Shown piece by piece: positions 19,585-28,538 of a stretch of 64,000 bases of DNA. The notes below the pieces were generated by a model. It saw nothing but the letters and a program-made list of their open reading frames with translations, was not told where the DNA came from and did no database searches. This DNA comes from Phreatobacter cathodiphilus (GTDB lineage Bacteria; Pseudomonadota; Alphaproteobacteria; Rhizobiales; Phreatobacteraceae), in contig NZ_CP027668.1 in the NCBI RefSeq assembly GCF_003008515.1, forward strand, positions 3,017,001-3,081,000, read 5' to 3'. Made by a program: the position numbers and the translations under genes. The first letter of the stretch is position 1; every line of letters starts with the position of its first letter.

Positions 19585-20499
19585 TCACGCGGCAGGGTTA
19601 GCGGCGGGCCAGAGCCAGGCGGCGCCACGCACGCCGGAGGAGTCGCCGTGCACCGCCTTGACGATGGGCGTGGTGCAGGCGTCGGAGAAGACGTAGGCGC
19701 GCATGGCCGGCGGCAGGTCGTCATAGATGGAGGGGACGTTGCTCATGCCGCCCCCCACCACGATGACGTCGGGGTCGATGAGGTTGACCACCTGGGCAAG
19801 CCCGCGGGCGAGCCGCGAGATGTAGCGCTCATAGGAGGCGCGGGCGATGCCGTCACCGGAAACCGCCATGGCGACGATCTCCGGGGCGGGCACGGCCGCT
19901 CCCGTGGCGCGCCGGTAATCGTCGGCGAAACCGGTGCCGGAGACCCAGGTCTCAAGGCAGCCCTTTTGGCCGCAGTAACAGGCGGGCGCCTCGACCACCT
20001 CCTCGACGCTCGGCCAGGGGAGCGGGTTGTGGCCGAACTCGCCGCCGATGAGATGGCGGCCGCGCAGCACCTTGCCGTCGATGACGATGCCGGAGCCCGC
20101 ACCCGTGCCGATGATCAGGCCGAAGACCACGCCGGCCCCGGCCGCCGCGCCGTCCACCGCTTCCGACAGGGCGAAGCAATTGGCGTCGTTCTCGAGCCGC
20201 ACCTCGCGGCCGAGGGCCACGGCGAGGTCGCGGTCGAGCGGGTGACCGATGAGCACGGTGGTGTTGGCGTTCTTGATGAGGCCGGTGGCGGGCGACAGGG
20301 AGCCAGGAATCCCGACCCCCACCGTCCCGGTCTGGCCGAGTTCGGCCTCGACGCCGGTGACGAGCCCGGCAATGGCGGCGACGATCGCGCCATAGTCGTG
20401 GCGCGGCGTCGACACCCGGCGGCGCATCAGCTCCCGGCCCTGGTCGTCCAGGGCCAGAATCTCGATCTTGGTGCCGCCGAGGTCAATGCCGATGCGCAT
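19585..20499 (-). CDS. ROK family sugar kinase (fructokinase/N-acetylglucosamine kinase-like)
   Basis: A 304-residue ROK kinase. The phosphate-1 motif GIDLGGTKIEI lies at residues 3-13, the central block EFGHNPL near 153, the zinc-binding cysteine cluster CYCGQKGCLETWVSG near 172-186, and the catalytic aspartate in LENDANCFAL near 101. ROK enzymes phosphorylate fructose, GlcNAc, mannose or glucose with ATP; the CxCGxxGCxE cluster is general to the family and does not fix the sugar. It lies 10 bp upstream of the leuA stop and reads in the same direction, downstream of leuA, so they may be co-transcribed by read-through. Confidence 0.88.
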   Translation of the reverse strand: MRIGIDLGGTKIEILALDDQGRELMRRRVSTPRHDYGAIVAAIAGLVTGVEAELGQTGTVGVGIPGSLSPATGLIKNANTTVLIGHPLDRDLAVALGREVRLENDANCFALSEAVDGAAAGAGVVFGLIIGTGAGSGIVIDGKVLRGRHLIGGEFGHNPLPWPSVEEVVEAPACYCGQKGCLETWVSGTGFADDYRRATGAAVPAPEIVAMAVSGDGIARASYERYISRLARGLAQVVNLIDPDVIVVGGGMSNVPSIYDDLPPAMRAYVFSDACTTPIVKAVHGDSSGVRGAAWLWPAANPAA

Positions 20500-20509
20500 G
20501 CTGTCGTGT

Positions 20510-22081
20510 TCACTCCGCGGCGACGGTGCCGTGCTGCGGATGCAGGCGCTCGCGCTTGGCGATCAGCTTGTTCAGCGCCGACAGATAGGCCTTGGCCGAG
20601 GACACCAGCGTGTCCGGGTCCGCCCCCTTGCCGGTGAACGTATTGCCGTCCGCCTGAAGCCGCACCGAAACCTCCGCCTGTGCATCCGTCCCCTGGGTAA
20701 CGGCATGGACCTGATAGAGTTCCAGCACCGCCTCGTGCGGCACGATGGCCTTGATGGCGTTGAACACCGCGTCGACCGGCCCGTTGCCCGAGGCCTGGAC
20801 GGTCTTGTGGACGCCGTCGAGGTCGAGGGTCAGGGTCGCCGCCTGCGGCCCCATCGTGCCGGCCACGACCAGCAGCGACATGACCTTCATGCGGTCCTGG
20901 CTGTGGGCGATCTTCTCGTCCACCAGCGCCTCGATGTCCTCGTCGTAGATCACCTTCTTGCGGTCGGCGAGTTCCTTGAAGCGCACGAAGGCGTCTTCCA
21001 GCTGGTTGTCCGAGAGCTGGTAGCCGAGGTGCTTCAGCTTGTCCTTGAAGGCGTTGCGCCCCGAGTGCTTGCCCATGACCAGCGAGGTCGATTTCACGCC
21101 CACCGAGTCCGGCGTCATGATCTCGTAGGTCTGGGTGTTCTTCAGCATGCCGTCCTGGTGGATGCCGCTCTCGTGGGCAAAGGCGTTCCGGCCGACGATC
21201 GCCTTGTTGTACTGGACGGGGAAGGAGGTGACCGTCGACACGAGCTTGGAGGCCCGCGTCAGCATCTTGGTGTCAATGCCGGTCTCATAGGGGAAGATGT
21301 CGTTGCGCGTCTTGATCGCCATGACGATCTCTTCCAGCGCCGCATTGCCGGCCCGCTCGCCGATGCCGTTGATGGTGCACTCGATCTGCCGGGCGCCGCC
21401 CTCGACGCCGGCGATGGAGTTCGCCACCGCCATGCCGAGGTCGTTGTGGCAGTGGACCGAGAACACCGCCTTGTCGGCGTTCGGCACGCGGGCGCGCACC
21501 ATCTCGAACAGCGCCTTGTACTCGTGCGGGGCGGTGTAGCCGACCGTGTCGGGGATGTTGATGGTGGTGGCGCCGGCCTTGATCGCCGCCTCCACGCAGC
21601 GGCAGAGGAAGTCGTGCTCGGTGCGGGTGCCGTCCTCGGCCGACCATTCCACGTCGTCGACAAGGTTGCGGGCGCGGGTGACGGAGGCCACCACCATTGC
21701 CAGCACCTCGTCGGGCGACTTCTGCAGCTTGTGCTTCATGTGCACCGGCGAGGTCGACAGGAAGGTGTGGATGCGCGGGCGGCGGGCATGGCGGACCGCC
21801 TCGCCGGCGCGGTCGATGTCGTTCATGCCGGCGCGCGCGAGGCCGGTGACCACCGCGTTCTTCACCCGCTGGGCGACCGCGACCACCGCCTCGAAGTCGC
21901 CGATGGAGGCGATGGGGAAGCCGGCCTCGATGATGTCGACGCCCATCTCGTCGAGGACGTCGGCGACCTGGAGCTTCTCCTCCAGCGTCATGGTGGCGCC
22001 GGGGCACTGTTCACCGTCGCGCAGGGTGGTGTCGAAGATGACGACGCGGTCCTTGGCGGACGTCGGGGTGGTGGTGGTCAT
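20510..22081 (-). CDS. leuA: 2-isopropylmalate synthase
   Basis: A 523-residue LeuA, the first enzyme of leucine synthesis, condensing acetyl-CoA with 2-ketoisovalerate. The N-terminal barrel opens IFDTTLRDGEQCPGATMT near residues 15-32, and the metal histidines are in VHCHNDLGMAVAN near 203. The C-terminal regulatory domain, which binds leucine, spans about residues 395-520. Length is normal for proteobacterial LeuA (about 510-525). A leucine-rich leader peptide and a strong hairpin precede it, so expression is probably attenuated by charged tRNA-Leu, in addition to feedback inhibition by leucine on the protein. Confidence 0.98.
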   Translation of the reverse strand: MTTTTPTSAKDRVVIFDTTLRDGEQCPGATMTLEEKLQVADVLDEMGVDIIEAGFPIASIGDFEAVVAVAQRVKNAVVTGLARAGMNDIDRAGEAVRHARRPRIHTFLSTSPVHMKHKLQKSPDEVLAMVVASVTRARNLVDDVEWSAEDGTRTEHDFLCRCVEAAIKAGATTINIPDTVGYTAPHEYKALFEMVRARVPNADKAVFSVHCHNDLGMAVANSIAGVEGGARQIECTINGIGERAGNAALEEIVMAIKTRNDIFPYETGIDTKMLTRASKLVSTVTSFPVQYNKAIVGRNAFAHESGIHQDGMLKNTQTYEIMTPDSVGVKSTSLVMGKHSGRNAFKDKLKHLGYQLSDNQLEDAFVRFKELADRKKVIYDEDIEALVDEKIAHSQDRMKVMSLLVVAGTMGPQAATLTLDLDGVHKTVQASGNGPVDAVFNAIKAIVPHEAVLELYQVHAVTQGTDAQAEVSVRLQADGNTFTGKGADPDTLVSSAKAYLSALNKLIAKRERLHPQHGTVAAE

Positions 22082-22163
22082 GGGTCTCGTCCTTGCTGCG
22101 GGCCGCGGCGGCGTTCAGCGCCTCACTTCGCAGGCCCCCGGTTGCGGGTTGCGGTGGCGTGGT

Positions 22164-22206
22164 CCCCTGAGCGCCAAGGCCATGTGGCCCTGCCGGTGCT
22201 CAGGGG
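22164..22206 (-). promoter_or_regulatory. Leader hairpin overlapping the leuL stop codon
   Basis: On the minus strand CCCCTGAGC pairs with GCTCAGGGG (9 bp), and inside lies CAGGGCC-ACAT-GGCCTTG (7 bp with one G-T). The leader-peptide stop TGA is inside the 5' arm, so a ribosome stalled on the leucine codons or at the stop would block folding. No T-run follows, so it may be a pause/1:2-type hairpin or act with Rho rather than being a standard terminator. Confidence 0.7.
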
Positions 22207-22289
22207 CGGATAAGCAGAAGGAGGGACAGCGAGGGCGTGGCGCTGAAAGCGCGAAGGCTGATCGGTGCGGGCGCACGGACGATCGGCAC
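22200..22289 (-). CDS. leuL: Leucine leader peptide of leuA
   Basis: A 29-residue peptide begun by GTG, with CGAGGA seven nt upstream as a ribosome site. It ends ATPSLSLLLLIRP: five leucine codons fall in the last nine residues, and the stop lies in the arm of a strong hairpin ahead of leuA. Short leader peptides rich in the pathway amino acid are the classic sign of attenuation of biosynthetic operons. Other starts cannot be excluded, but the frame, ribosome site, codon run and hairpin agree. It is too short for ordinary gene calling and is an inference from these signals. Confidence 0.8.
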   Translation of the reverse strand: MPIVRAPAPISLRAFSATPSLSLLLLIRP

Positions 22290-22612
22290 GGACGGTCCTC
22301 GGACAAGCGCGGCCGGACGGCCGCTGGTGCTCCTGACTACCTGATCCGGGGGGGCCGGCGCAAGGGCGAAGTCCCTCCGCCACTCGGGGAGGGGCGCCGT
22401 TAACCTCCGCAACGGGCCGGGAACGGAGCATGTCGAATCGCGGACCGCCCGCCGTTCCCCTTTTCGCCCCGGCCCGCTTTCCGCCTTTTTAAGGCATCCG
22501 GAGAGATTTCGCGGCCCGCCCGCGCGGCCCCCTCGCCGCTCCTGCCGTTAACCTCCGCGTCCCGAAACGGGTCTTGGAAGACGGGCTGGCGAAAACGGTT
22601 TGGGAAGAGGAC
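22290..22612. other. Spacer upstream of the leuA leader
   Basis: A 323-bp stretch between the DMT exporter (ending at 22613) and the leader peptide, without a recognised gene. It has two exact 15-bp direct copies of GCGGAGGTTAACGGC (minus strand; 22396-22410 and 22544-22558), a small GCCTT-TTT-AAGGC hairpin at 22483-22495 and a GATTC site. The leuA promoter must be here, but I could not fix a -35/-10 pair. Confidence 0.5.
22396..22558. repeat. Two copies of a 15-bp direct repeat upstream of leuA
   Basis: GCCGTTAACCTCCGC occurs exactly at 22396-22410 and at 22544-22558, 148 bp apart, on the plus strand. Both are in the leuA upstream region. On the minus strand it reads GCGGAGGTTAACGGC, containing an AGGTTAAC core, which looks like an operator pair; the regulator is unknown. 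Confidence 0.65.
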
Positions 22613-23506
22613 TCACGTGCGCGTGCGCGATTCCGCGTAGATGTTGATCAGCACCCCCGCCACCACGATGGCGGCGCCGAGAAGCACGGCCGGCTCCGGC
22701 TGCTCGGCATAGACCAGCCAGCCGATGAGGCCGATCAGCGGCACGCGCAGGAAATCGATGGGCGTCACCACGATGGCGTCGCCGTGCCGGAAGGCGTTGG
22801 TCAGGCAGTAATGGGCGGTAAAGCCGCAGACGCCGATGCCCAGCAGCGGCAGCCACTGGGAGAGCGCGAGCTTGCCGAGGAAGAAGGCGGGCTCGCCGAC
22901 CACCACGTTGGCCCCGAGGTTCAGCGGCAACTGGATGACGTTCATCCAGAACATGATGGTCCAGGTCGAATTGGTCGCGGTGAGGAACTTGGTGGTGGTC
23001 TGCTGCACGCCGAAGCAGATCGCCGCCGCCGCCACCGCCAGCGCCTCGGGGCGGAAACTGTCGAAGCCCGGCCGCAGGATCACGAGAACACCGACAAAGC
23101 CAAGCACCAGCGCCGCCGCCCTGGCAGCCGTCATCCGCTCGCCGAGGAAGAGCACGGCGAAGATGGCGACCCAGGTGGGCGTCGTGAACTCGATGGCGAA
23201 GACGGTGGCGAGCGGCAGCACCGTCAGCCCGTAGGCCCAAAGCGCCTGGCCGCCGAAATGGATCGTGTTGCGCATGGCGTGGACGAAGGGGCTCTCCGGA
23301 CGGATGCGCTGACCGGGATCGGGTGCCGCCACCATCATCGCCGCGAGGATGACGAGGCCGCCGATGTTGCGCAGGGCGAGGATCTCGAAGACCGTCAGCG
23401 TTCCGTGCAGGGCGCGGATGGACAAGGCGATGGCCGAGAAGGAGAGCAACGTTCCCGCCATCCAGAGGGCGACCAGGACGAAACTGCGCTGCGGCTTGGA
23501 TGTCAT
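22613..23506 (-). CDS. EamA/DMT-family transporter
   Basis: A 297-residue drug/metabolite transporter with ten predicted helices in two EamA repeats, the first about residues 10-145 and the second 155-290. Typical features include [25 protein letters not shown] and [41 protein letters not shown]. Family members export amino acids, nucleotides or toxic metabolites. ATG at 23506 follows GAGGCAAG and is preferred over in-frame starts further upstream. Substrate unknown. Confidence 0.85.
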   Translation of the reverse strand: MTSKPQRSFVLVALWMAGTLLSFSAIALSIRALHGTLTVFEILALRNIGGLVILAAMMVAAPDPGQRIRPESPFVHAMRNTIHFGGQALWAYGLTVLPLATVFAIEFTTPTWVAIFAVLFLGERMTAARAAALVLGFVGVLVILRPGFDSFRPEALAVAAAAICFGVQQTTTKFLTATNSTWTIMFWMNVIQLPLNLGANVVVGEPAFFLGKLALSQWLPLLGIGVCGFTAHYCLTNAFRHGDAIVVTPIDFLRVPLIGLIGWLVYAEQPEPAVLLGAAIVVAGVLINIYAESRTRT

Positions 23507-23614
23507 CTTGCCTCGGGAGCGGCTGGACAGGGCATGTTCGGGGCGGGACACATCTTCTAGTCCCGGCGCCGCCGGCGGACCCGTGCGAATTTCGCAGACG
23601 GGCCCGTTGTGCGG

Positions 23615-23643
23615 TTGACGCGCCGAAACCACGCGACTATACA
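23615..23643 (+). promoter_or_regulatory. Sigma70-type promoter for rpsT
   Basis: A near-consensus promoter: TTGACG at 23615-23620, 17-nt spacer, TATACA at 23638-23643. Transcription would start near 23650, about 75 nt before rpsT. A strong promoter is expected for a ribosomal protein gene. Confidence 0.75.
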
Positions 23644-23724
23644 CGCCGATCCGTGGCGGCCCCGTGCCGCCGCTCTCGTTTTCTCGTGCCCCGCCATCCG
23701 GGGCCAGCCGCCGGGACAAGACCC

Positions 23725-23991
23725 ATGGCCAATACGGCATCCGCGAAGAAGGCCGCCCGCGTCATCGCGCGGCGCACCGCAGTCAACCAGGCCCGCCGCT
23801 CGCGCATGCGCACCTTCCTGCGCAAGCTGGAGGACGCCATCGCCTCCGGCGACAAGACCGCGGCCTCGGCTGCCTTCCAGGCCGCCCAGCCCGAGATCAT
23901 GCGCGCCGCGCAGAAGGGCGTGCTCCACAAGAACACCGCTTCCCGCAAGGTCTCGCGCCTGGCGACCCGCATCGCCAAGATCGGCGCCTGA
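23725..23991 (+). CDS. rpsT: 30S ribosomal protein S20
   Basis: An 88-residue, lysine/arginine-rich protein beginning [17 protein letters not shown] and ending in the conserved C-terminal helix ([18 protein letters not shown]), exactly the S20 pattern. S20 binds 16S rRNA early in 30S assembly. ATG at 23725. The gene ends with an intrinsic terminator. Its position near dnaA is a frequent arrangement in Rhizobiales. Confidence 0.98.
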   Translation: MANTASAKKAARVIARRTAVNQARRSRMRTFLRKLEDAIASGDKTAASAAFQAAQPEIMRAAQKGVLHKNTASRKVSRLATRIAKIGA

Positions 23992-24036
23992 GCCCCTGCC
24001 CGCCGGCGCCTCCGGACGCCGCGCCACCCGTTCCAG

Positions 24037-24062
24037 AAGCCCGGCCTCGTGCCGGGCTTTTT
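24037..24062 (+). terminator. Intrinsic terminator of rpsT
   Basis: A 9-bp perfect stem AAGCCCGGC / GCCGGGCTT with a CTCGT loop, ending in TTTTT. Typical Rho-independent terminator, 45 nt beyond the rpsT stop. Confidence 0.85.
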
Positions 24063-24413
24063 CGTTGTGGCGTCCGGGGGAGTGACGTCGGGGAGCCGTT
24101 GCGATTCGGCAACAGAAGGCCGTCAACCTCCTTTTTTTATCGGAGCCCCTTCCGCGGCAGGGAGAGCGACCCTGAACCGGCTAAAGGCACGTCAGGAAAA
24201 CAATTCTGATTCCAGTTGCTTAGCCGGGGGACGTAATCGTTCCGGAAGCGAAATGCGGCCGCCGCCCGCCGCGCCGGGCCCCCGGCGCACCCCCTTCGGC
24301 ACCGCGCCCCGGGGGGAGGCCTTCGGGACCGATTTGAAATTGGCCGATTCATCAGAGGCTTGAAAAGCCGGCCTCCGCAAACCCAAATCCGGAGGGGAGT
24401 CAAGCGACCGGCC

Positions 24414-24428
24414 TTAACCATTTATTAA
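24414..24428. promoter_or_regulatory. CtrA-type box TTAA-N7-TTAA
   Basis: TTAACCATTTATTAA has the two TTAA half-sites separated by exactly 7 nt, and also contains the TTAACCAT half-site variant known for CtrA in alphaproteobacteria. It sits in the rpsT-dnaA spacer. CtrA silences the replication origin and controls many cell-cycle genes in Caulobacter and relatives. Confidence 0.6.
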
Positions 24429-24719
24429 TGGAAATCCGTTGCCGGGTCCGGAGCCCCTGTGTATCAATCGGGTCACTCGGGGGGGCCACCTCGGGCTTCA
24501 TGGAAGAGCTGACGCGCGGCGCCCGCAACATCGGGCATGGGAGAGTTTTGCCTCAGTCGAGGCCAATTTACTCCTTCAGCCGCTTCAGTATTCGGACGGG
24601 AGCCGGAGGTGAAGATTTCGGATTGCGGTCGACCGACTGCAGCCGGGGGCACCCTTCTGAGCTGGACAACTTCGAGACAACTGAGGCGTGCGGCCATCAT
24701 CTGGCCGTGCGGGCGGACA

Positions 24720-25166
24720 ATGTCGCATGCGCAAGAGGCCGGTTACGCCGGTGACATCATACCGGAGGACAGCCTCCAGGCTCTGATGCAGGACCCCGCC
24801 GCCCAGCTGGTCGACGTCCGCACCACGGCCGAGTGGGCCTATATCGGCGCACCCGACCTCAAGGCCACCGGTCGCGAGCCGATCCGCGTCGAATGGCAGG
24901 TCTTCCCCGGCATGGCCGTGAATCCCGATTTCGTCTCCACGCTCGTCGCCAGGCTGGCCGAGCGCGGCGCGCCCAAGGATGCTCCGCTCTATTTCCTCTG
25001 CCGGTCGGGCGTCCGCTCCAAGGCGGCCGCCATCGCCATGACCGCCGCCGGCCATTCCCGTTGCTACAATGTCAGCGGCGGTTTCGAGGGTCCTCACGAC
25101 GAGGAGGGCCATCGCGGCACCAAGGCCGGCTGGAAAGCCGCCGGCCTGCCCTGGGTCCAGCCCTGA
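24720..25166 (+). CDS. Rhodanese-like domain protein
   Basis: A 148-residue single-domain rhodanese. The catalytic-cysteine loop is LCRSGVRSKAAA near residues 95-106, preceded by LVDVRTTAEWAYIGAPDL. The sequence ends VSGGFEGPHDEEGHRG, typical of rhodaneses that transfer or bind sulfane sulfur. An MSHAQEAGYAGD start at 24720 matches family N-termini; longer starts upstream have no support. No signal peptide. It sits immediately before dnaA, a common neighbour in Hyphomicrobiales, but its role there is unknown. Confidence 0.85.
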   Translation: MSHAQEAGYAGDIIPEDSLQALMQDPAAQLVDVRTTAEWAYIGAPDLKATGREPIRVEWQVFPGMAVNPDFVSTLVARLAERGAPKDAPLYFLCRSGVRSKAAAIAMTAAGHSRCYNVSGGFEGPHDEEGHRGTKAGWKAAGLPWVQP

Positions 25167-25251
25167 GGCGTGGCCGTTTCGCACGTTCCTGCGTGATCCT
25201 GCGTACTCACTCCCCGTTTTGACCCACCGGACTTTTTGACTGGAGACCATC

Positions 25252-26724
25252 GTGTTTGCCATTTCCGAACGTGTCCGCGAACCGACCGAAGGCAAGACCG
25301 ATACGATGAGCGATTCCATGCGTGCAGGGGCGATCTGGGAGCGCGTCGGCCGGCGCCTCCGCGCAGAGCTCGGCGAGGACGTCTTCTCGAGCTGGTTCAA
25401 GAGCATCGAGATCGACCTGGCGGAGACCGACGCGGTCCGTCTGTCGGTGCCGACCCGTTTCCTGAAGAGCTGGATCGACCATCACTACAAGGACCGCATC
25501 ATCGCCCGCTGGTCCGAGGAGGCCGGACAGCCGGTCGCCATCGACATCATGGTGCGCACCGCCGCCGGCGCCCGCGCCGTGTCCCGTCCCCGGCCGGTCG
25601 AGGAGGCGGCGCGTCCGGCCGCCCCCGTCCCGGCGCCACAGCGCCATGACGGAACCCACCTCTCGGCGGTGCAGAACACGCTCGGCGGCTCGCCGCTGGA
25701 CCCGCGCCTGACCTTCGAGACCTTCGTGCAGGGCCGCTCGAATACCCTCGCCCGCGCCGCGGCCCTCCAGGTCGCGCAGTCGCGGCCGACCGACGCGGTG
25801 CTGTTCAATCCGCTCTACATCCACGCCGGCGTCGGCCTCGGCAAGACGCACCTCCTGCAGGCGGTGGCCGGCACGGCCCAGGCCGGCGGCCGGCGCGTGC
25901 TCTATCTGACGGCGGAGAAATTCACCTTCGGCTTCGTCGCTGCGCTGAAGAACCAGACGGCCATCGCCTTCAAGGAGGCGCTGCGCAACATCGACCTGCT
26001 GATCATCGACGACCTGCAGTTCCTTCAGGGCAAACAGACCCAGGCCGAGTTCTGCCACACGCTGAACGCGCTCATCGACGCCGGCCGGCAGATCGTCGTC
26101 GCCGGCGACCGTCCGCCCTCCGACCTCGAGAACCTCGACGAGCGGGTCCGATCCCGCCTCGCCGGCGGCCTGACCGTGGAGATCGGCGCGCTTGACGAGA
26201 ACCTGCGCTTCGACATCCTCAAACAGAAGCTCGCCCATGCCCGGGCCCAGCACCCCGGCTTCGACGTGCCGCCGACAGTGATGAGCTACGTCGCCAAGAA
26301 CGTCACCCAGAACGGCCGCGACCTCGACGGCGCCTTCAACCGGCTGATCGCCACCAACCGCCTCACCAACCAGCCTGTGACCATCGAGATGGCAGAGCGC
26401 TCCATCCGCGACCTCGTCCGCATCGCCGAGCCGAAGCGGGTGAAGATCGAGGACATCCAGAAGATCGTGGCGCAGCACTACAACGTCAGCCGCTCGGACA
26501 TCCTGTCCTCCCGGCGCACTGCCACCGTGGTCCGCCCGCGCCAGATCGCCATGTATCTGGCCAAGACCATGACGCTGCGCTCGCTGCCGGAGATCGGCCG
26601 GCGTTTCGGCGGTCGCGACCACACGACTGTGCTGCACGCCGTGCGCAAGATCGAGGGCCTGGTGGGCCAGGATCCCGCGCTGAGCGAGGAAGTGGAAGCC
26701 CTGAAGCGCCGCCTCAACGATTGA
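25252..26724 (+). CDS. dnaA: Chromosomal replication initiator DnaA
   Basis: A 490-residue DnaA. The N-terminal DnaB-interaction domain I includes [27 protein letters not shown] (about 26-52). A variable linker follows. The AAA+ ATPase has the Walker A region [11 protein letters not shown] near 194 and Walker [14 protein letters not shown] near 247. The C-terminal HTH domain contains [43 protein letters not shown], the DnaA signature that reads 9-mer boxes. GTG start at 25252 is preceded by TGGAGACCATC. In front are a rhodanese and the CtrA/GANTC spacer; behind is a minus-strand secreted protein before dnaN. DnaA starts replication and also regulates genes. Confidence 0.99.
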   Translation: MFAISERVREPTEGKTDTMSDSMRAGAIWERVGRRLRAELGEDVFSSWFKSIEIDLAETDAVRLSVPTRFLKSWIDHHYKDRIIARWSEEAGQPVAIDIMVRTAAGARAVSRPRPVEEAARPAAPVPAPQRHDGTHLSAVQNTLGGSPLDPRLTFETFVQGRSNTLARAAALQVAQSRPTDAVLFNPLYIHAGVGLGKTHLLQAVAGTAQAGGRRVLYLTAEKFTFGFVAALKNQTAIAFKEALRNIDLLIIDDLQFLQGKQTQAEFCHTLNALIDAGRQIVVAGDRPPSDLENLDERVRSRLAGGLTVEIGALDENLRFDILKQKLAHARAQHPGFDVPPTVMSYVAKNVTQNGRDLDGAFNRLIATNRLTNQPVTIEMAERSIRDLVRIAEPKRVKIEDIQKIVAQHYNVSRSDILSSRRTATVVRPRQIAMYLAKTMTLRSLPEIGRRFGGRDHTTVLHAVRKIEGLVGQDPALSEEVEALKRRLND

Positions 26725-26736
26725 GGCGGGCGATCC

Positions 26737-27147
26737 TCAGCACTGGCCGGGGCCGCGGCGATAGGGCTGCGCGTCCCGCTGGGCCGCGGCGAGCGCCGCG
26801 GCCGCGTCGCCCTCGGTGCGGGCGCTGGAGAAGGCGTTCTCGTAGGCCGTGACCCCGACCGAGGTCATGGGCCCGGAATCGAAGCCGATGCGGAACAGGC
26901 GCTGGTTGAGGCGCGGGTCGTAGCCGACCGCCTCCACCGCCCGGACGCAGAACGTCCCCACCGTCACGACGCGGATGGAGACCGTCATGCGATTGTTGCG
27001 GGAATCGATGTCGCCGCGCCCGCCGCCGAGGCCGCCGCCGTCGTTGAACTGGGCCCGGACGGGCTGCGGCGCGGCGGGGACGAGGGCAGCACCGAGCATC
27101 AGGGTGGCGGCAAGTCCGGCGCCGAGCCGGCTGCGGGTGGTCGACAT
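26737..27147 (-). CDS. Small secreted protein of unknown function
   Basis: A 136-residue protein with a typical signal peptide (MSTTRSRLGAGLAATLMLG, cleaved near AQPVRAQ) and a mature part containing IRVVTVGTFCVRAVEAVGYDPRLNQRLFRIGFDSGPMTSVG. It ends in CQ-less cysteine (GPGQC), and the mature part has two cysteines, possibly disulfide bonded. GGAGAG precedes the start. It lies between dnaA and dnaN in reverse orientation, an unusual insertion. I do not recognise its family and assign no function. Confidence 0.7.
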   Translation of the reverse strand: MSTTRSRLGAGLAATLMLGAALVPAAPQPVRAQFNDGGGLGGGRGDIDSRNNRMTVSIRVVTVGTFCVRAVEAVGYDPRLNQRLFRIGFDSGPMTSVGVTAYENAFSSARTEGDAAAALAAAQRDAQPYRRGPGQC

Positions 27148-27415
27148 GGGATCTCTCCGTCGGGACGTCGGGAGGTGGCCGAAGGCTCTCGCCGCCCTGG
27201 AGATCGTGTGCCGGATCGGGGACCGCAAGGCGCAAGGCCGCCGGAACTCCTCCTTTCGGCACGGGGAAGCCGCGCCCGTCGCGGAAAAGGCCGTGGATAG
27301 ACCCACGGCGGCTGGCCTTGCCCTTGCATCATGTTGCGGCGCGGGGTTGACTGACGCCCCTTGTTTTCGGGCGCGGGATCGCCGGCGCCTCCTCGAGTCG
27401 TTTGGAGCAGCATTG

Positions 27416-28534
27416 ATGAAGGTCACCGTCGAGCGGGCCCAGCTCCTGAAATCCCTCGGCCACGTCCATCGGGTCGTCGAGCGCCGCAACACCATTCCGG
27501 TCCTGTCGAACGTGCTGATGAAGGCCGATGGCGCCTCGCTGCGCCTCAAGGCGACCGATCTCGACATCGAGGTGGTGGAGACCCTGCCGGCCGAGGTCGC
27601 GACCGCCGGCGGCACCACAGTACCGGCGCACATGATCTATGACATCGTCCGCAAGCTCCCGGACGGCTCGCAGATCCAGCTCGAGATGATCGGCGACAAG
27701 GGCACCCTCGCCGTCAAGGCGGGACGCTCGCGCTTCACCCTGCAGACCATCCCCGAGAGCGACTTCCCCGACATCGCCGCAGGCGACATGTCGCACAGCT
27801 TCCAGCTTCCCGCCGGCCACCTGAAGCGCCTCATCGACAAGACGCAGTTCGCCATCTCCACCGAGGAGACGCGCTACTATCTCAACGGCATCTTCCTCCA
27901 CGTGGTGGAGAAAGGCGGCCAGAGCCTGATCCGCGCCGTCGCCACCGACGGCCACCGCCTCGCCCAGGTGGAGTTCGAGGCGCCCGCCGGCGCCGCCGGC
28001 ATGCCGGGCGTCATCGTGCCCCGCAAGACGGTGGCCGAGGTGCAACGCCTCGCCGACACGCCGGACGCCAGCGTCACGGTGGAACTCTCCACCGCCAAGG
28101 TGCGCTTCCGCTTCGGCGAGACGGTGCTGACCTCGAAGCTGATCGACGGCACCTTCCCCGACTATGCCCGCGTCATACCGCTGGCCAACGACAAGATCCT
28201 CACCGTCGAGAAGGGCGAGTTCGCCGCAGCCGTCGACCGCGTCTCCACCGTCTCCTCCGAACGCGGCCGGGCGGTGAAGCTCTCCGCCGGCGACAGCCGG
28301 CTGACGCTGTCGGTGACCAACCCGGATTCGGGCAGTGCGACGGAAGAGCTCGAGGTTTCCTACGAGGCCGACGGCATCGATATCGGCTTCAACTCGCGCT
28401 ACCTGCTCGACATCACCAGCCAGATCGACGGCGACACCATCGAGCTGAAGCTCGCCGATCCCGGTTCGCCCACCCTCATCCACGACCCCGCAGGACCCGG
28501 CGCCCTCTACGTGCTCATGCCGATGCGGGTCTGA
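27416..28534 (+). CDS. dnaN: DNA polymerase III beta subunit (sliding clamp)
   Basis: A 372-residue clamp subunit with three similar domains. The N-terminus [35 protein letters not shown] is typical; the second domain has [18 protein letters not shown], and the C-terminus ends YVLMPMRV as in most DnaN. The clamp encircles DNA and tethers polymerase and other factors. ATG at 27416 follows GGAGCAGC. Its 4-bp gap to folD suggests a small operon. The usual dnaN-recF neighbour is not present directly downstream. Confidence 0.98.
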   Translation: MKVTVERAQLLKSLGHVHRVVERRNTIPVLSNVLMKADGASLRLKATDLDIEVVETLPAEVATAGGTTVPAHMIYDIVRKLPDGSQIQLEMIGDKGTLAVKAGRSRFTLQTIPESDFPDIAAGDMSHSFQLPAGHLKRLIDKTQFAISTEETRYYLNGIFLHVVEKGGQSLIRAVATDGHRLAQVEFEAPAGAAGMPGVIVPRKTVAEVQRLADTPDASVTVELSTAKVRFRFGETVLTSKLIDGTFPDYARVIPLANDKILTVEKGEFAAAVDRVSTVSSERGRAVKLSAGDSRLTLSVTNPDSGSATEELEVSYEADGIDIGFNSRYLLDITSQIDGDTIELKLADPGSPTLIHDPAGPGALYVLMPMRV

Positions 28535-28538
28535 TCCC

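Larger units (their letters stand above)
23992..24719. other. 728-bp spacer between rpsT and the rhodanese gene
   Basis: After the rpsT terminator (24037-24062) no convincing gene was seen up to 24719. The spacer contains four GANTC sites within 24103-24401, a perfect CtrA-type box at 24414-24428, an AT-rich segment (24411-24435) and T-rich runs. I saw no exact TTATCCACA DnaA box. A partial match TGTGTATCA lies at 24459-24467. Possibly regulatory or origin-linked; see findings. Confidence 0.55.

Noticed and set aside
22164..22206. Standard Rho-independent attenuator terminator before leuA
   Set aside because: Hairpin is very strong but no U-run follows; kept as a leader hairpin, not a terminator.
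24063..24719. Chromosomal origin (oriC) in the rpsT-dnaA spacer
   Set aside because: No exact TTATCCACA-type DnaA boxes, only a partial match at 24459-24467. A CtrA box and GANTC cluster alone do not define an origin; reported as a finding, not a feature.
27289..27300. DnaA-box-like CCGTGGATAGA upstream of dnaN
   Set aside because: Two mismatches to TTATCCACA on the minus strand and only one copy; too weak to call.
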